Of a stretch of DNA of 64,000 nt, positions 17,582 through 25,482 are shown one piece after another. The position numbers and the translations under genes were made by a program. Position 1 is the first letter of the stretch; the number at the start of each line of letters is the position of its first letter. The notes under the pieces were generated by a model, which worked only from the letters and a program-made list of their open reading frames with translations, was not told the DNA's origin and made no database searches. Source of the DNA: Paenibacillus humicola (GTDB lineage: Bacteria; Bacillota; Bacilli; Paenibacillales; Paenibacillaceae). The stretch lies in NCBI RefSeq assembly GCF_028826105.1, contig NZ_JAQGPL010000001.1:559501-623500 (forward strand). Direction: 5' to 3'.

Positions 17582-17797
17582 AACAATATCGCGACACCGC
17601 ATCGGCGCTGCCTCCATTGCCACTGTAAAGCCACATTTTGGCCGGATAACAGGCAGGAAATTTCATCGAAAAGGCCGAATTGTTCATGGGTGAGGTGACA
17701 AGCTCCATACCGACATCACGAAGCTGCCGAGGGAGTGAAGGGCGGCTTTTCCGCGTTAACGTCCCATTTCACAAGCAAGCGAAGTTGGGAGGATTCG

Positions 17798-18946
17798 ATG
17801 ATGAAAATGTTGGTAACCAGCTTCCCGGGTTTCGGGCACTTCCTGCCGGTTGTGCCTCTTGCCTGGGCGGCGAGAGCGGCCGGACACGAGGTGCTTGTCG
17901 TCTCGACCGGGCAAGTGCTGGAAGCAAGCGAACGTGCGGGCTTGTCCTGGGCGGATGCTGCGCCGGGCGGCGATATTATCACGGCGGTAGTGGAAAGTAT
18001 GAAAGACGCGGAGGACAAGTACCGCGATTCGTCGAACCCGGCCGGTGCGGCTGAGTTTATGTCCGCGATCAGCAGCCGGATGGCGGATCGCACCCTTGAA
18101 ATCGCCCGGGCCTGGAAGCCGGACGTCATTGTGCATACGCCGACCGAAAGCGCCGGCGTTCTGGCAGCTTCGCTGCTGTCCGTTCCTGCCGTATCCCACG
18201 GGTTCGGCATTGCATCGATCGGCAAAACCGGCATGATCGAGATGATCTACGAGGCTTTTCGTCCGGCGTGCGAACGCAACGGATGGAAGGGCGAACTGGT
18301 CGGCTCGGCGGCCAATATCGATACATGCCCGCCCAGCATGCGGGAGCCGGACCGGCCGGACGCCTGGTACACTCGCTACATTCCCTTCAATGGGGGCGGC
18401 CGGCTGCCGGACGAGTACCTCGCACCGTCTTCAAAGCGTCGAATCTGTGTTACGCTTGGTACGGTGATCCCGTATTTGTCGGGCGTCGGCGGCCTTGGCG
18501 GAGTTGTCGAGGCGGTACGGGATTTGGACGCGGAAGTCATTCTGGCGCTCGGCGGGACAGACCCGTCCGCGCTCGGCACGCTGCCGCCGAACGTGCGGAC
18601 CGTCGGCTGGACGCCGCTCAGCACCCTGCTGCCGACCTGCTCGGCCGTCGTCCATCACGGCGGTGCGGGAACGACAATGAATGCCATCGTGGCCGGCGTT
18701 CCGCAGCTGATCCTGCCCCATGGGGCCGATCAGCATATTAACGCCGCCGCCGTCAGGCAGCGCGGCGCCGGGCTTTCGATGCTGCCCGAGGAAGCTAGCG
18801 CCGAGACGGTGCGTCACAGCCTGCAGCGGCTCCTTGACGAACCGGGTTTTACCCAGGCTTCGCAGGAAGTGAGCCGGGAGAACGAAAGCCAGACCCCGCC
18901 GTCCGAAATCGTCCCCCGTCTGCTTGCGCTGGCGGGCCGGTCCTGA
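17798..18946 (+). CDS. UGT/MGT-type glycosyltransferase (copy 1)
   Basis: A 382-residue GT1-family enzyme. The N-terminus is MLVTSFPGFGHFLPVVPLAWAA, with the GHxxP acceptor motif. The C-terminal donor site is HHGGAGTTMNAIVAGVPQLI followed by HGADQHINA (about residues 285-315), as in macrolide and other natural-product glycosyltransferases that move sugar from a nucleotide sugar to a small molecule. Start at ATG 17798 with GGGAGG upstream; ATG 17801 is an alternative. A close but frameshifted paralogue lies at 22380. The aldo/keto reductase gene follows by 97 bp. Confidence 0.86.
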   Translation: MMKMLVTSFPGFGHFLPVVPLAWAARAAGHEVLVVSTGQVLEASERAGLSWADAAPGGDIITAVVESMKDAEDKYRDSSNPAGAAEFMSAISSRMADRTLEIARAWKPDVIVHTPTESAGVLAASLLSVPAVSHGFGIASIGKTGMIEMIYEAFRPACERNGWKGELVGSAANIDTCPPSMREPDRPDAWYTRYIPFNGGGRLPDEYLAPSSKRRICVTLGTVIPYLSGVGGLGGVVEAVRDLDAEVILALGGTDPSALGTLPPNVRTVGWTPLSTLLPTCSAVVHHGGAGTTMNAIVAGVPQLILPHGADQHINAAAVRQRGAGLSMLPEEASAETVRHSLQRLLDEPGFTQASQEVSRENESQTPPSEIVPRLLALAGRS

Positions 18947-19043
18947 GCCGGCTCGGGGGCGGGCATGCCCGTCCGTATTAGGGAGCGGGAAGCCATTCGA
19001 AACAACGTAAGATTTGACCAACAACGAACAGGAGATGACCCGA

Positions 19044-20018
19044 ATGGAATATCGCACGGTCGGCAAAACCGGGATTCAAGTATCGAGCCTTTGTTTCGGA
19101 ACGATGTCGTTCGGCGGCAACGCGGACGAAGAAACGTCGAAGAAAATGTTCAGGCGCTGCCGCGAGGCCGGCATTAACTTCTTCGATACGGCCAATGCCT
19201 ACAGCATGGGGGTGTCCGAACAAATCTTGGGTGCATGCATCGCCGATTGCCGCGACGAAATCGTGCTGACGACGAAAGTGTTCAACCCGATGGGACAGGA
19301 TATCAATGCGAGAGGTCTTTCCCGGCGCCATATTATGCTTGAGGTCGAAAATAGTTTACGGCGTTTACAAACGGACCGCATCGACTTTTATTTCGTTCAT
19401 CAATTCGACCGCACGACGCCGATGGAAGAAACGCTGCGCGCGCTGGACGACCTGCAGCAGCAGGGCAAAATCCTGTATCCCGCCGTCAGCAACTGGGCCG
19501 CATGGCAAATTGCCAAGGCGCTCGGTATCGCGGCAAAGGAGCAGCTGGCCCGTTTCGAGCTGATTCAGCCGATGTACAACTTGGTGAAGCGTCAGGCCGA
19601 AGTGGAAATTCTGCCCCTCGCCGAGTCCGAGCAAATCGGGGTTATTCCGTACAGCCCGCTGGGCGGCGGACTGCTGTCCGGCAAATACGGGCTCGGCCGC
19701 AAACCGGAGCAGGGCCGGCTGGTCGAAAATAAAATGTACACCGCCCGCTACGGGGACCCGATGAACTTTGAAGTCGCGGAACGCTTCACCGCTTATGCCG
19801 AAGAGCGCGAAATCCATCCGGCGACGCTCGCCGTCGCATGGGTCATGTCCAACCCGGCGGTGACCGCGCCGATTATCGGGGCACGCAATCTGGAACAGCT
19901 GGAATGCTCCCTGGCGGCGCTGGACCTCAACATGACGCCGGAGTGGCGCAAGGAAATATCGGCGCTCTCCATCACGCCGCCGCCCGCAACCGACCGTACG
20001 GAAGAGGTCATGTCGTAA
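19044..20018 (+). CDS. Aldo/keto reductase (copy 1)
   Basis: A 324-residue AKR barrel protein reducing aldehydes or ketones with NADPH. Catalytic residues are visible: Asp-Tyr in DTANAYSMG (about 46-54), Lys in TTKVFNP and His in FVHQFDRTTP. A GLIPY-like SPLGGGLLSGKYG segment near 215 and the C-terminal cofactor clamp SNPAVTAPIIGARNLEQL are intact. The start ATG 19044 has CAGGAG at 9 bp; TTG 19014 and ATG 19035 are upstream alternatives. A second aldo/keto reductase lies at the right end of the window. Confidence 0.87.
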   Translation: MEYRTVGKTGIQVSSLCFGTMSFGGNADEETSKKMFRRCREAGINFFDTANAYSMGVSEQILGACIADCRDEIVLTTKVFNPMGQDINARGLSRRHIMLEVENSLRRLQTDRIDFYFVHQFDRTTPMEETLRALDDLQQQGKILYPAVSNWAAWQIAKALGIAAKEQLARFELIQPMYNLVKRQAEVEILPLAESEQIGVIPYSPLGGGLLSGKYGLGRKPEQGRLVENKMYTARYGDPMNFEVAERFTAYAEEREIHPATLAVAWVMSNPAVTAPIIGARNLEQLECSLAALDLNMTPEWRKEISALSITPPPATDRTEEVMS

Positions 20019-20056
20019 TAAGCCTCCGGCCGGTGCCGACAGCGGAACGAAAAAGA

Positions 20057-20100
20057 AGAGCGAGGCTGACGGTCACGGACCGCCGGCCTCGCTCTGTCTT
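20057..20100. terminator. Hairpin terminator after aldo/keto reductase
   Basis: The arms AGAGCGAGGC (20057-20066) and GCCTCGCTCT (20086-20095) enclose a loop CTGACGGTCANNGACCG-like sequence that recurs at 23583-23615. The better T-rich tail is on the minus strand, so it may act in both directions. Confidence 0.65.
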
Positions 20101-20388
20101 GCCTTGCGAGGCAAACAATCCGCAGGCCCGGCTGAACACATGCTCCTAATATTTACATTTGACCCCAATTATTGAAACAAAGAAGAGGCGGCAAACGTCT
20201 TAAGGGATAAATGGAAAACGGGGATGTGATGAGAGGACATAAGTTATGACATTTACATGTACGCGCCAAAAGGAACGGATATTTTATACATAAAGAAAAT
20301 TGATCTAATTTCACCGGCAAAATAAAGGGAGGCTGAACCGAAGACACGGCTGCAGGTCCGAATATCATTGAAAAACGAGGAGGTACTC

Positions 20389-20829
20389 ATGGAAACAACG
20401 ATCCGGAACCGGGAAACGACTTTTACATTGTATGGGCTTTCGAAGCATCACGATGAAAGAAAGCCTTACCGGGAAACGATTTTCGAGCTGCTCGATCAGG
20501 TTTGGCTGGAGGTTCGAAGCAAGGGGCTTCTTCATACCGGCATCAATCATGTCGTTTATGACGATAACCGCGTGATATTTGCCGGCATTGCGCTGACCGT
20601 TCCGTCTGCAGAAGCGTCACGATTGGAAAAGAAAGAGGTGGTTTTTCAAAAATTTGCTTATTGCAAGCATATCGGGCCCTATCGCAATTTGGACAGAACG
20701 CATAAAAGCATTCGGTCGGCCGTTAAAGCTTCGGGCGAACGCCATGGGGCGCCGGTAATGGAAATCTACGGACATTGGCATGAAGACGAATCCAGGCTCG
20801 AAACGGAAATTCTCTATCATCTCATGTGA
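20389..20829 (+). CDS. GyrI-like effector-binding domain protein
   Basis: A 146-residue stand-alone AraC/MerR-type effector-binding domain (GyrI-like, SOUL/BacR superfamily). It has alternating strands and the signature FAYCKHIGPYRNLDRTHKSI near 93-112, then EIYGHWHEDESRLETEILYHL at the C-terminus. Such proteins bind small hydrophobic drugs or inhibit gyrase; here the ligand is unknown. ATG 20389 follows AGGAGG at 5 bp. The preceding 288 bp is AT-rich and I could not place a promoter in it. The gene lies just upstream of a TetR regulator. Confidence 0.75.
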   Translation: METTIRNRETTFTLYGLSKHHDERKPYRETIFELLDQVWLEVRSKGLLHTGINHVVYDDNRVIFAGIALTVPSAEASRLEKKEVVFQKFAYCKHIGPYRNLDRTHKSIRSAVKASGERHGAPVMEIYGHWHEDESRLETEILYHLM

Positions 20830-20924
20830 GAAAGCCGGGCCGGAAGCGGTCTGGGGTGCGGTTGACTTTCATCGCGAATTCCTCAATAATCGAAATTAAA
20901 ACATACGACCGAGGAGCAAGTGCG

Positions 20925-21515
20925 ATGGAACTCCGCGACAGAATACTCGAAGCAACCGAGCAGGCCGTGCGCATCAACGGGCTTTCCAAGACGACAACCA
21001 AGGAAATCGCCCGGCTTGCCAATTGTTCGGAAGGATCGTTATATAACCATTTTCAAAGCAAGGAAGACCTTTGCCTGCAAGTCCTCAAGCGGCATCTGCA
21101 AGGCTTCATTGCCGTTTTGCTGAAGCTTCCCGGGTACAAGGGGCTTCGGACCGTGCAGGAAAATTTGAAGGAAGTGGCTCGGGCCGCGGTCGATTATTTT
21201 CATTTATCGATCATGATGACGGCCTCGCTGTTTACGGAGCCGACGTTCCTGGCCCGCCATCGACAGGGATTTCAGGAGCGCAACGAAGGCCCGCACCGGG
21301 CCAATGAAGTCGTTGCTTCGTATATCCGGGCCGAACAGCAGCTCGGAAGGGTGAACGCCGTCATCATGCCCCGCAGCGCCGCCGATCTCCTGCTCGGGGC
21401 GTGTTTTCAGCACGCGTTTCATATGCAGTTTTCCGGCGAAGAGGAATCGCAAGACGAGCGGGAGAAGTTCGTCCATGATATTCTGGAGACGCTTTTGCAG
21501 GGAATTTCGGCTTGA
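20925..21515 (+). CDS. TetR/AcrR family transcriptional regulator
   Basis: A 196-residue regulator. Residues 1 to about 50 form the TetR helix-turn-helix (ILEATEQAVRINGLSKTTTKEIARLANCSEGSLYNHFQSKEDL); the rest is a helical ligand-binding domain. The ATG at 20925 follows GAGGAG at 9 bp; an upstream open frame back to 20826 lacks a site. Three GTGAG-type palindromes lie 90-260 bp downstream, one of them straddling a promoter start, and are its likely operators. It probably represses the gene at 21804 and perhaps the glycosyltransferase after it. Confidence 0.86.
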   Translation: MELRDRILEATEQAVRINGLSKTTTKEIARLANCSEGSLYNHFQSKEDLCLQVLKRHLQGFIAVLLKLPGYKGLRTVQENLKEVARAAVDYFHLSIMMTASLFTEPTFLARHRQGFQERNEGPHRANEVVASYIRAEQQLGRVNAVIMPRSAADLLLGACFQHAFHMQFSGEEESQDEREKFVHDILETLLQGISA

Positions 21516-21609
21516 GCGATTGGATGATCGATATCGGCGAAGCAAGCAGCAAATAGGATGCAGGAGCCTATTGACAGGGTATGCCGCGTGTTTTTAACTT
21601 GGTGAATAA

Positions 21610-21619
21610 GTGTGCACAC
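21610..21619. promoter_or_regulatory. Palindrome GTGTGCACAC, possible regulator site
   Basis: A perfect 10-bp palindrome lies upstream of the promoter at 21643. It is related to, but not the same as, the GTGAG/CTCAC operators downstream. Confidence 0.35.
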
Positions 21620-21642
21620 ACCCATTTATTTAGGAAGTCCCC

Positions 21643-21692
21643 TTGACACGAATCGGAGGGACATTTATAGTTCTAAGTGAGTACACACTCAC
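21643..21692 (+). promoter_or_regulatory. Sigma-A promoter with TetR-type operator
   Basis: TTGACA (21643-21648), a 17-bp spacer and TATAGT (21666-21671) form a strong promoter. Directly after it, over the expected start site, is the inverted repeat GTGAGT-ACAC-ACTCAC (21677-21692). A bound TetR-type repressor here would block initiation. Confidence 0.72.
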
Positions 21693-21762
21693 ATTAATCG
21701 GATTAAAAAACAATCGAACTTTATAGACAGATGAAAGCTGGATAAAACATGCCGCAGTATGG

Positions 21763-21774
21763 GTGAGCACTCAC
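21763..21774. promoter_or_regulatory. Second operator-like palindrome GTGAG-CA-CTCAC
   Basis: A near-perfect inverted repeat in the 5' untranslated region, 30 bp before the ATG at 21804, sharing both half-sites with the operator at 21677. Confidence 0.55.
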
Positions 21775-21803
21775 TCAATCTGATTCTGAAGAGGTGTAAA
21801 AGT

Positions 21804-22319
21804 ATGATCCTGGTAACTGGCGCTACGGGTACGGTTGGACGACATGTCATCATGGAGCTGCATCAGGCTGGCTGCGAGGTAAGGGCATTGTGCCGCAATC
21901 CGGGCAAAGCGGAATTTCCGTCCGGCGTCGAGACTGCGGCCGGCGACTTAACGAAGCCGGATACGGTCCGGGCCGCGCTGGAAGGCGTTGAGAAAGTATT
22001 CTGGGTTCTGCCGATGAACGACGATTTCCAATTTCCCCGTATCGCCCGGGAGCATGGCGTCCGGCATATCGTGCTGCTCTCCTCGCTTGCCGCCGAATTC
22101 GGTATGGATAATGCGATCGCCCGACTGCCGGGCGCCTTCCGCGTAAAAAGCATTCAGCTGGTCGTTCTGGTCATTCTCATGTTCGTCACCGCGGATTTAT
22201 CGTCGGACATCGGATTTTTGTCCGCTCTTCATCCGGTTTTTGCGGCGGTTATGTTCTGGATCGCAATAACGTTAGTCAAGCTGGCTTCGGATTTTAGAAA
22301 AGCAAACCGCCCGTCTTGA
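21804..22319 (+). CDS. Chimeric gene: truncated NmrA-like NAD(P)-binding domain joined to a two-helix membrane segment
   Basis: A 171-residue protein. Residues 1-108 are a clear atypical-SDR/NmrA start (ILVTGATGTVGRHVI, then a VFWVLP strand and HIVLLSSLAAEFGMDNAIARL). Such proteins normally continue to about 280 residues. Here the family match stops after NAIARL, and residues 109-171 are two hydrophobic helices plus KANRPS, resembling the end of a small DUF6220-like membrane protein. The joint is in frame near 22128. ATG 21804 follows GAGGTG. It is most likely a deletion fusion of two genes; function is doubtful. Confidence 0.6.
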   Translation: MILVTGATGTVGRHVIMELHQAGCEVRALCRNPGKAEFPSGVETAAGDLTKPDTVRAALEGVEKVFWVLPMNDDFQFPRIAREHGVRHIVLLSSLAAEFGMDNAIARLPGAFRVKSIQLVVLVILMFVTADLSSDIGFLSALHPVFAAVMFWIAITLVKLASDFRKANRPS

Positions 22320-22379
22320 TCGCCGCCGGGAGTTCGGCCGGCTAAGAAGAATGAGAATCGTTTTGGAGGAGATGTTCGA

Positions 22380-23536
22380 ATGAAAATTTTGATTGCCAGT
22401 TTTCCGGCTCTGGGCCACTTTCTGCCGGTCGTGCCTCTGGCTTGGGCGGCACGCGCAGCCGGGCACGAAGTGCTCGTCGTGACGGCAGGCGAGGCGGTCG
22501 GCGCAAGCGAACGGGCCGGACTGCCATGGGCGGACGCTTCGCCCGGCATTCAGTTGAGGGCTGTCGCCGAGCGGAGCAAGGAAGACTCGCTCGAACAATT
22601 TCAAAATCCGATGCAAGTGAAAAGGGCCTGGCCCAAACCGCCCGATTTATGGCGGCGGTCAGCGACTTGATGGCGGATCGTACCATTCAGGCGGCCCGGG
22701 CATGGAAGCCGGACGTCATTGTGCGCACTCCGCTCGAAGCGGCCGGGCTGCTGGCCGCCGAACTGCTGTCCATTCCTATCGTGACGCATGGGTTCGGCAT
22801 CACATCGATCGGCAAAACCGGCCTTCTCGAGCTCATCGGCGAGGCGATGGGACCGGCCTGCGAACGAAACGGGTTTAAAGGCAATTTAGCCTGGCCGGCC
22901 GCGCTTATCGATCCCTGCCCGCCCAGCCTGAGGGAGCCGGACCGCCCGGACGCATGGTTCGTCCGCTACGTTCCGTACAATGGAGGCGGCGAGCTGCCCG
23001 ATTGGATGATGGTCCCGCCGCCTCAGCCGCGAATTTGCGTCACGCTCGGAACGGTAGTGCCTCATTTCGGCGGCGTCGGGGGCTTGCGCGGGGTCATAGA
23101 GGCGGTGCGGGATATGGAGGCGGAGGTCATTTTGGCGCTCGGCGGGGCGGACCCGTCGGTACTCGGCCAGCTGCCGCCAAACGTCCGGACGGTCGGCTGG
23201 ACTCCGCTCAGCACGCTGCTGCCGGTTTGTTCCGCCGTCGTGCACCACGGCGGGTCGGGATCGACGATGAGTGCCGTCGCGGCCGGCATTCCCCAGCTGG
23301 CGCTGCCCTTCGGGGCGGATCAGCACTTGAACGCGGCCGCCATTAAACAACGCGGGATCGGGCTTACGTTTTTGCCGGAGCAAGCCGATGCGCAGAACGT
23401 GCGGCACAGCCTGAAGCGGCTGCTGGAAGATCCTGATTTTACCCGGGCGGCGCAGGAGCTCAAGCAGGAGAACGAAACGCAGATGCCGCCGTCCGGGCTG
23501 ATTCCCCGTCTCTCGGAGCTGGCGGGCAGGGCTTGA
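22380..23536 (+). pseudogene. UGT/MGT-type glycosyltransferase (copy 2), frameshifted
   Basis: A paralogue of the enzyme at 17798, similar along its whole length. The frame from ATG 22380 gives the N-terminal acceptor domain (ILIASFPALGHFLPVVPLAWAA), then leaves the alignment after FQNPM near 22613 and stops at 22670. The remainder, from about 22620 to 23536, is in the -1 frame (ARFMAAVSDLMADRT onward) and keeps the donor motif HHGGSGSTMSAVAAGIPQL. A one-base change in the GAAAAGGG stretch would explain it. I see no slippery heptamer, so it is a pseudogene or a sequencing error rather than programmed shifting. Confidence 0.8.
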
Positions 23537-23582
23537 CCGGCCGGGAAGGATGTTTCAGATGCATAATGGGAAAGCGAAAGAA

Positions 23583-23615
23583 GACAGGCTGACGGTCATC
23601 GACCGTCCGCCTGTC
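23583..23615. terminator. Hairpin terminator between glycosyltransferase copy 2 and araC-type gene
   Basis: The arms GACAGGC and GCCTGTC enclose GACGGT...ACCGTC. The T-rich tail lies on the minus strand, so it mainly serves the AraC-type gene, whose last codons it overlaps. The inner sequence matches the hairpin at 20057. Confidence 0.6.
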
Positions 23616-24447
23616 CTGCGGGATCAGGTTCATTTTCATGCTTGTTTTGCTGTCTGAACATATTGGGTGACATGTTCACGATGTTTTTGAAAGCCCGGTA
23701 AAAAGTCGGCAGCGTTTCATAGCCAACCTCGAAGCAGACGGAAGCGATGTCCTTTTCCGTCTCGATCAGCAGCTTTTTGGCCAGACGAATCCGCACCTCG
23801 GTCAAATATTGGATCGGCGTCAGCCGGTAGTGGTCTTTGAAAATGTTGTTGACATGCCTCGTTCCGATCCCGAGCCGGGCCGCGATATCTCCCGCCGTCA
23901 GCGGTTCAAAATAATGCCGGTCGATATAATTGCGTATCCGCTCCGCCCGCAGCGCGTTCGAATCCGTCACCAGCGCCGATTGGCTCGAACGGGCCAGCGC
24001 CAGCAAAAATTCAAACATATAAATATGCAGCGCCCATGCGCTGAATTCATCCCGATGGGACTGCTCGAATAGCATTTTTCGCAGCAATTGTCTTAAATCG
24101 GCGGCGGAAAATGGGTTCAGCCGCAAAAAAGCGGACGACGGAAAGGAGGATTGAAGCAGGCCGGACGCGGCGGACGAATCGAAAGCCGTAACATTGAACG
24201 CGAGAACAAGCAGCGTGAGCCCCGATTCGGAAAAGACGGCATGATTCGACCGGGGCGCAATAAAGGCGGCGCTGTCCTGCAAAAACTTTTGCCGCTTGCC
24301 GTCCAGCGTGATGGTTCCTGCGCCTTTCACCGCATATAAGATCTGATGAATCTCGTGATGATGCTCTTCGACGACATCCCCGTCCAGATGGTTGCTTTCA
24401 TAGAGATGAATGCCATGCGTAAGCAAATCAATCCTTCTCAAGGTCAT
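23596..24447 (-). CDS. AraC family transcriptional regulator with cupin sensor domain
   Basis: A 283-residue regulator. The N-terminal half is a cupin (EEHHHEIHQILYAVKGAGTI with metal/ligand-type histidines). The C-terminal 100 residues hold two helix-turn-helices (LTAGDIAARLGIGTRHVNNIF and DIASVCFEVGYETLPTFYRAFK), ending in the family motif NMSPNMFRQQ. It would sense a small molecule, perhaps a sugar, and activate neighbouring genes; the sugar-catabolic operon starting 3 kb away on the same strand is a candidate target. The final codons lie in the terminator hairpin. Confidence 0.85.
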   Translation of the reverse strand: MTLRRIDLLTHGIHLYESNHLDGDVVEEHHHEIHQILYAVKGAGTITLDGKRQKFLQDSAAFIAPRSNHAVFSESGLTLLVLAFNVTAFDSSAASGLLQSSFPSSAFLRLNPFSAADLRQLLRKMLFEQSHRDEFSAWALHIYMFEFLLALARSSQSALVTDSNALRAERIRNYIDRHYFEPLTAGDIAARLGIGTRHVNNIFKDHYRLTPIQYLTEVRIRLAKKLLIETEKDIASVCFEVGYETLPTFYRAFKNIVNMSPNMFRQQNKHENEPDPAGQADGR

Positions 24448-24570
24448 AAGAAGCCCCCAAAACCCCGGATTTCATCGTATACACCCATCTTACCGGTTAG
24501 GGGGCATGCTCACAAGTGATTTTCCCGTCGGGAATCGAGCCTCTTTCGGCGACGTCGGAGGAAAAACTTC

Positions 24571-25392
24571 CTACACGTGTTCCAAATACCGTTCCTTCAT
24601 CCGGGCCAAAACCTCGCCGCCGGGCGAATCCCAGACCGCGCGGTTGAAAATTTCGACCTCGATCGGCCCCTCATAGCCGGCGGCCTCGACGGCCTCTCGA
24701 ATGCGGCGAATCTCGATGACTCCATCGCCCATCATGCCGCGGCCCAGCACGAGGTCCGGCGTCGGGACGATCCAGTCGGATACATGGAAGCCCAGGATCC
24801 GTTTTCCGGCCCGCGCGATTTGACCGTACAGCTCCGGGTCCCACCAGACATGAAACACGTCGACGATCACGCCGACATCGTCGGCTTCAAACCGCTCCGC
24901 CATCGTATTCGCTTGTCCCAACGTGACGACAACCGAACGCTCGGCCGCCTGCATCGGATGCAGCGGTTCGATCCCGAGCTTGATGCCGTGCTCCCGCGCG
25001 AACGGAACGAGCTTCTCGATCCCCTCGGTCACCCAGCCGCGCGCGCGGTCAATGTCGCGGTCGGGCGAAGGGCCGCATACGAGCACCAGAACCTCCGCGC
25101 CCAGCTCGGCCGCTTCCTCGACGGCCCGCTTGTTGTCCTCGAGCCGCGCTTCGCGTTCCGCCGCCGTCGGCGCCGGGAACATGCCGCCCCGGCAGAGGCT
25201 GGAGACGCGAAGTCCTGCGCCTTGAATGAGCCGCCGGCTTTCGGCGAGTCCCGTCTCGGCTACCTTATGGCGCCAGGGCGAGATCCAGGGAATACCTGCG
25301 CGGGCACAGCCTTCCGCGGCTTCGCGCAAGCTCCAACTTTCCGTCGTAATCTGGTTCAGGCTAAGCCGTTCAATCGATTGAAGACTTCCCAC
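24571..25392 (-). CDS. Sugar phosphate isomerase/epimerase-like TIM-barrel protein
   Basis: A 273-residue AP-endonuclease-2 superfamily barrel (xylose isomerase-like). Metal-site strands include LGIEPLHPM (Glu), VGVIVDVFHVWWDP (Asp, His), ILGFHVSDW (His) and GPIEVEIFN (Glu). Members isomerise, epimerise or dehydrate sugars and keto-sugars. The start is GTG 25392 after GGAGG at 7 bp, in preference to the ATG at 25425. It is the last gene of a minus-strand operon with DUF993 and Gfo/Idh genes, pointing to a sugar or cyclitol breakdown step. Confidence 0.82.
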   Translation of the reverse strand: MGSLQSIERLSLNQITTESWSLREAAEGCARAGIPWISPWRHKVAETGLAESRRLIQGAGLRVSSLCRGGMFPAPTAAEREARLEDNKRAVEEAAELGAEVLVLVCGPSPDRDIDRARGWVTEGIEKLVPFAREHGIKLGIEPLHPMQAAERSVVVTLGQANTMAERFEADDVGVIVDVFHVWWDPELYGQIARAGKRILGFHVSDWIVPTPDLVLGRGMMGDGVIEIRRIREAVEAAGYEGPIEVEIFNRAVWDSPGGEVLARMKERYLEHV

Positions 25393-25482
25393 GGCGCTTC
25401 CTCCAATTCGGATATATCCATTCACGAGTTGCCGTTCCCGTAGCCGGGTGCCTGCATTAAGCGGTCAGAAAACGGCAATGCC

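Noticed and set aside
22600..22670. Programmed -1 frameshift in glycosyltransferase copy 2
   Set aside because: The GAAAAGGG stretch does not form an X XXY YYZ heptamer in the right frame, and copy 1 is encoded without any shift.
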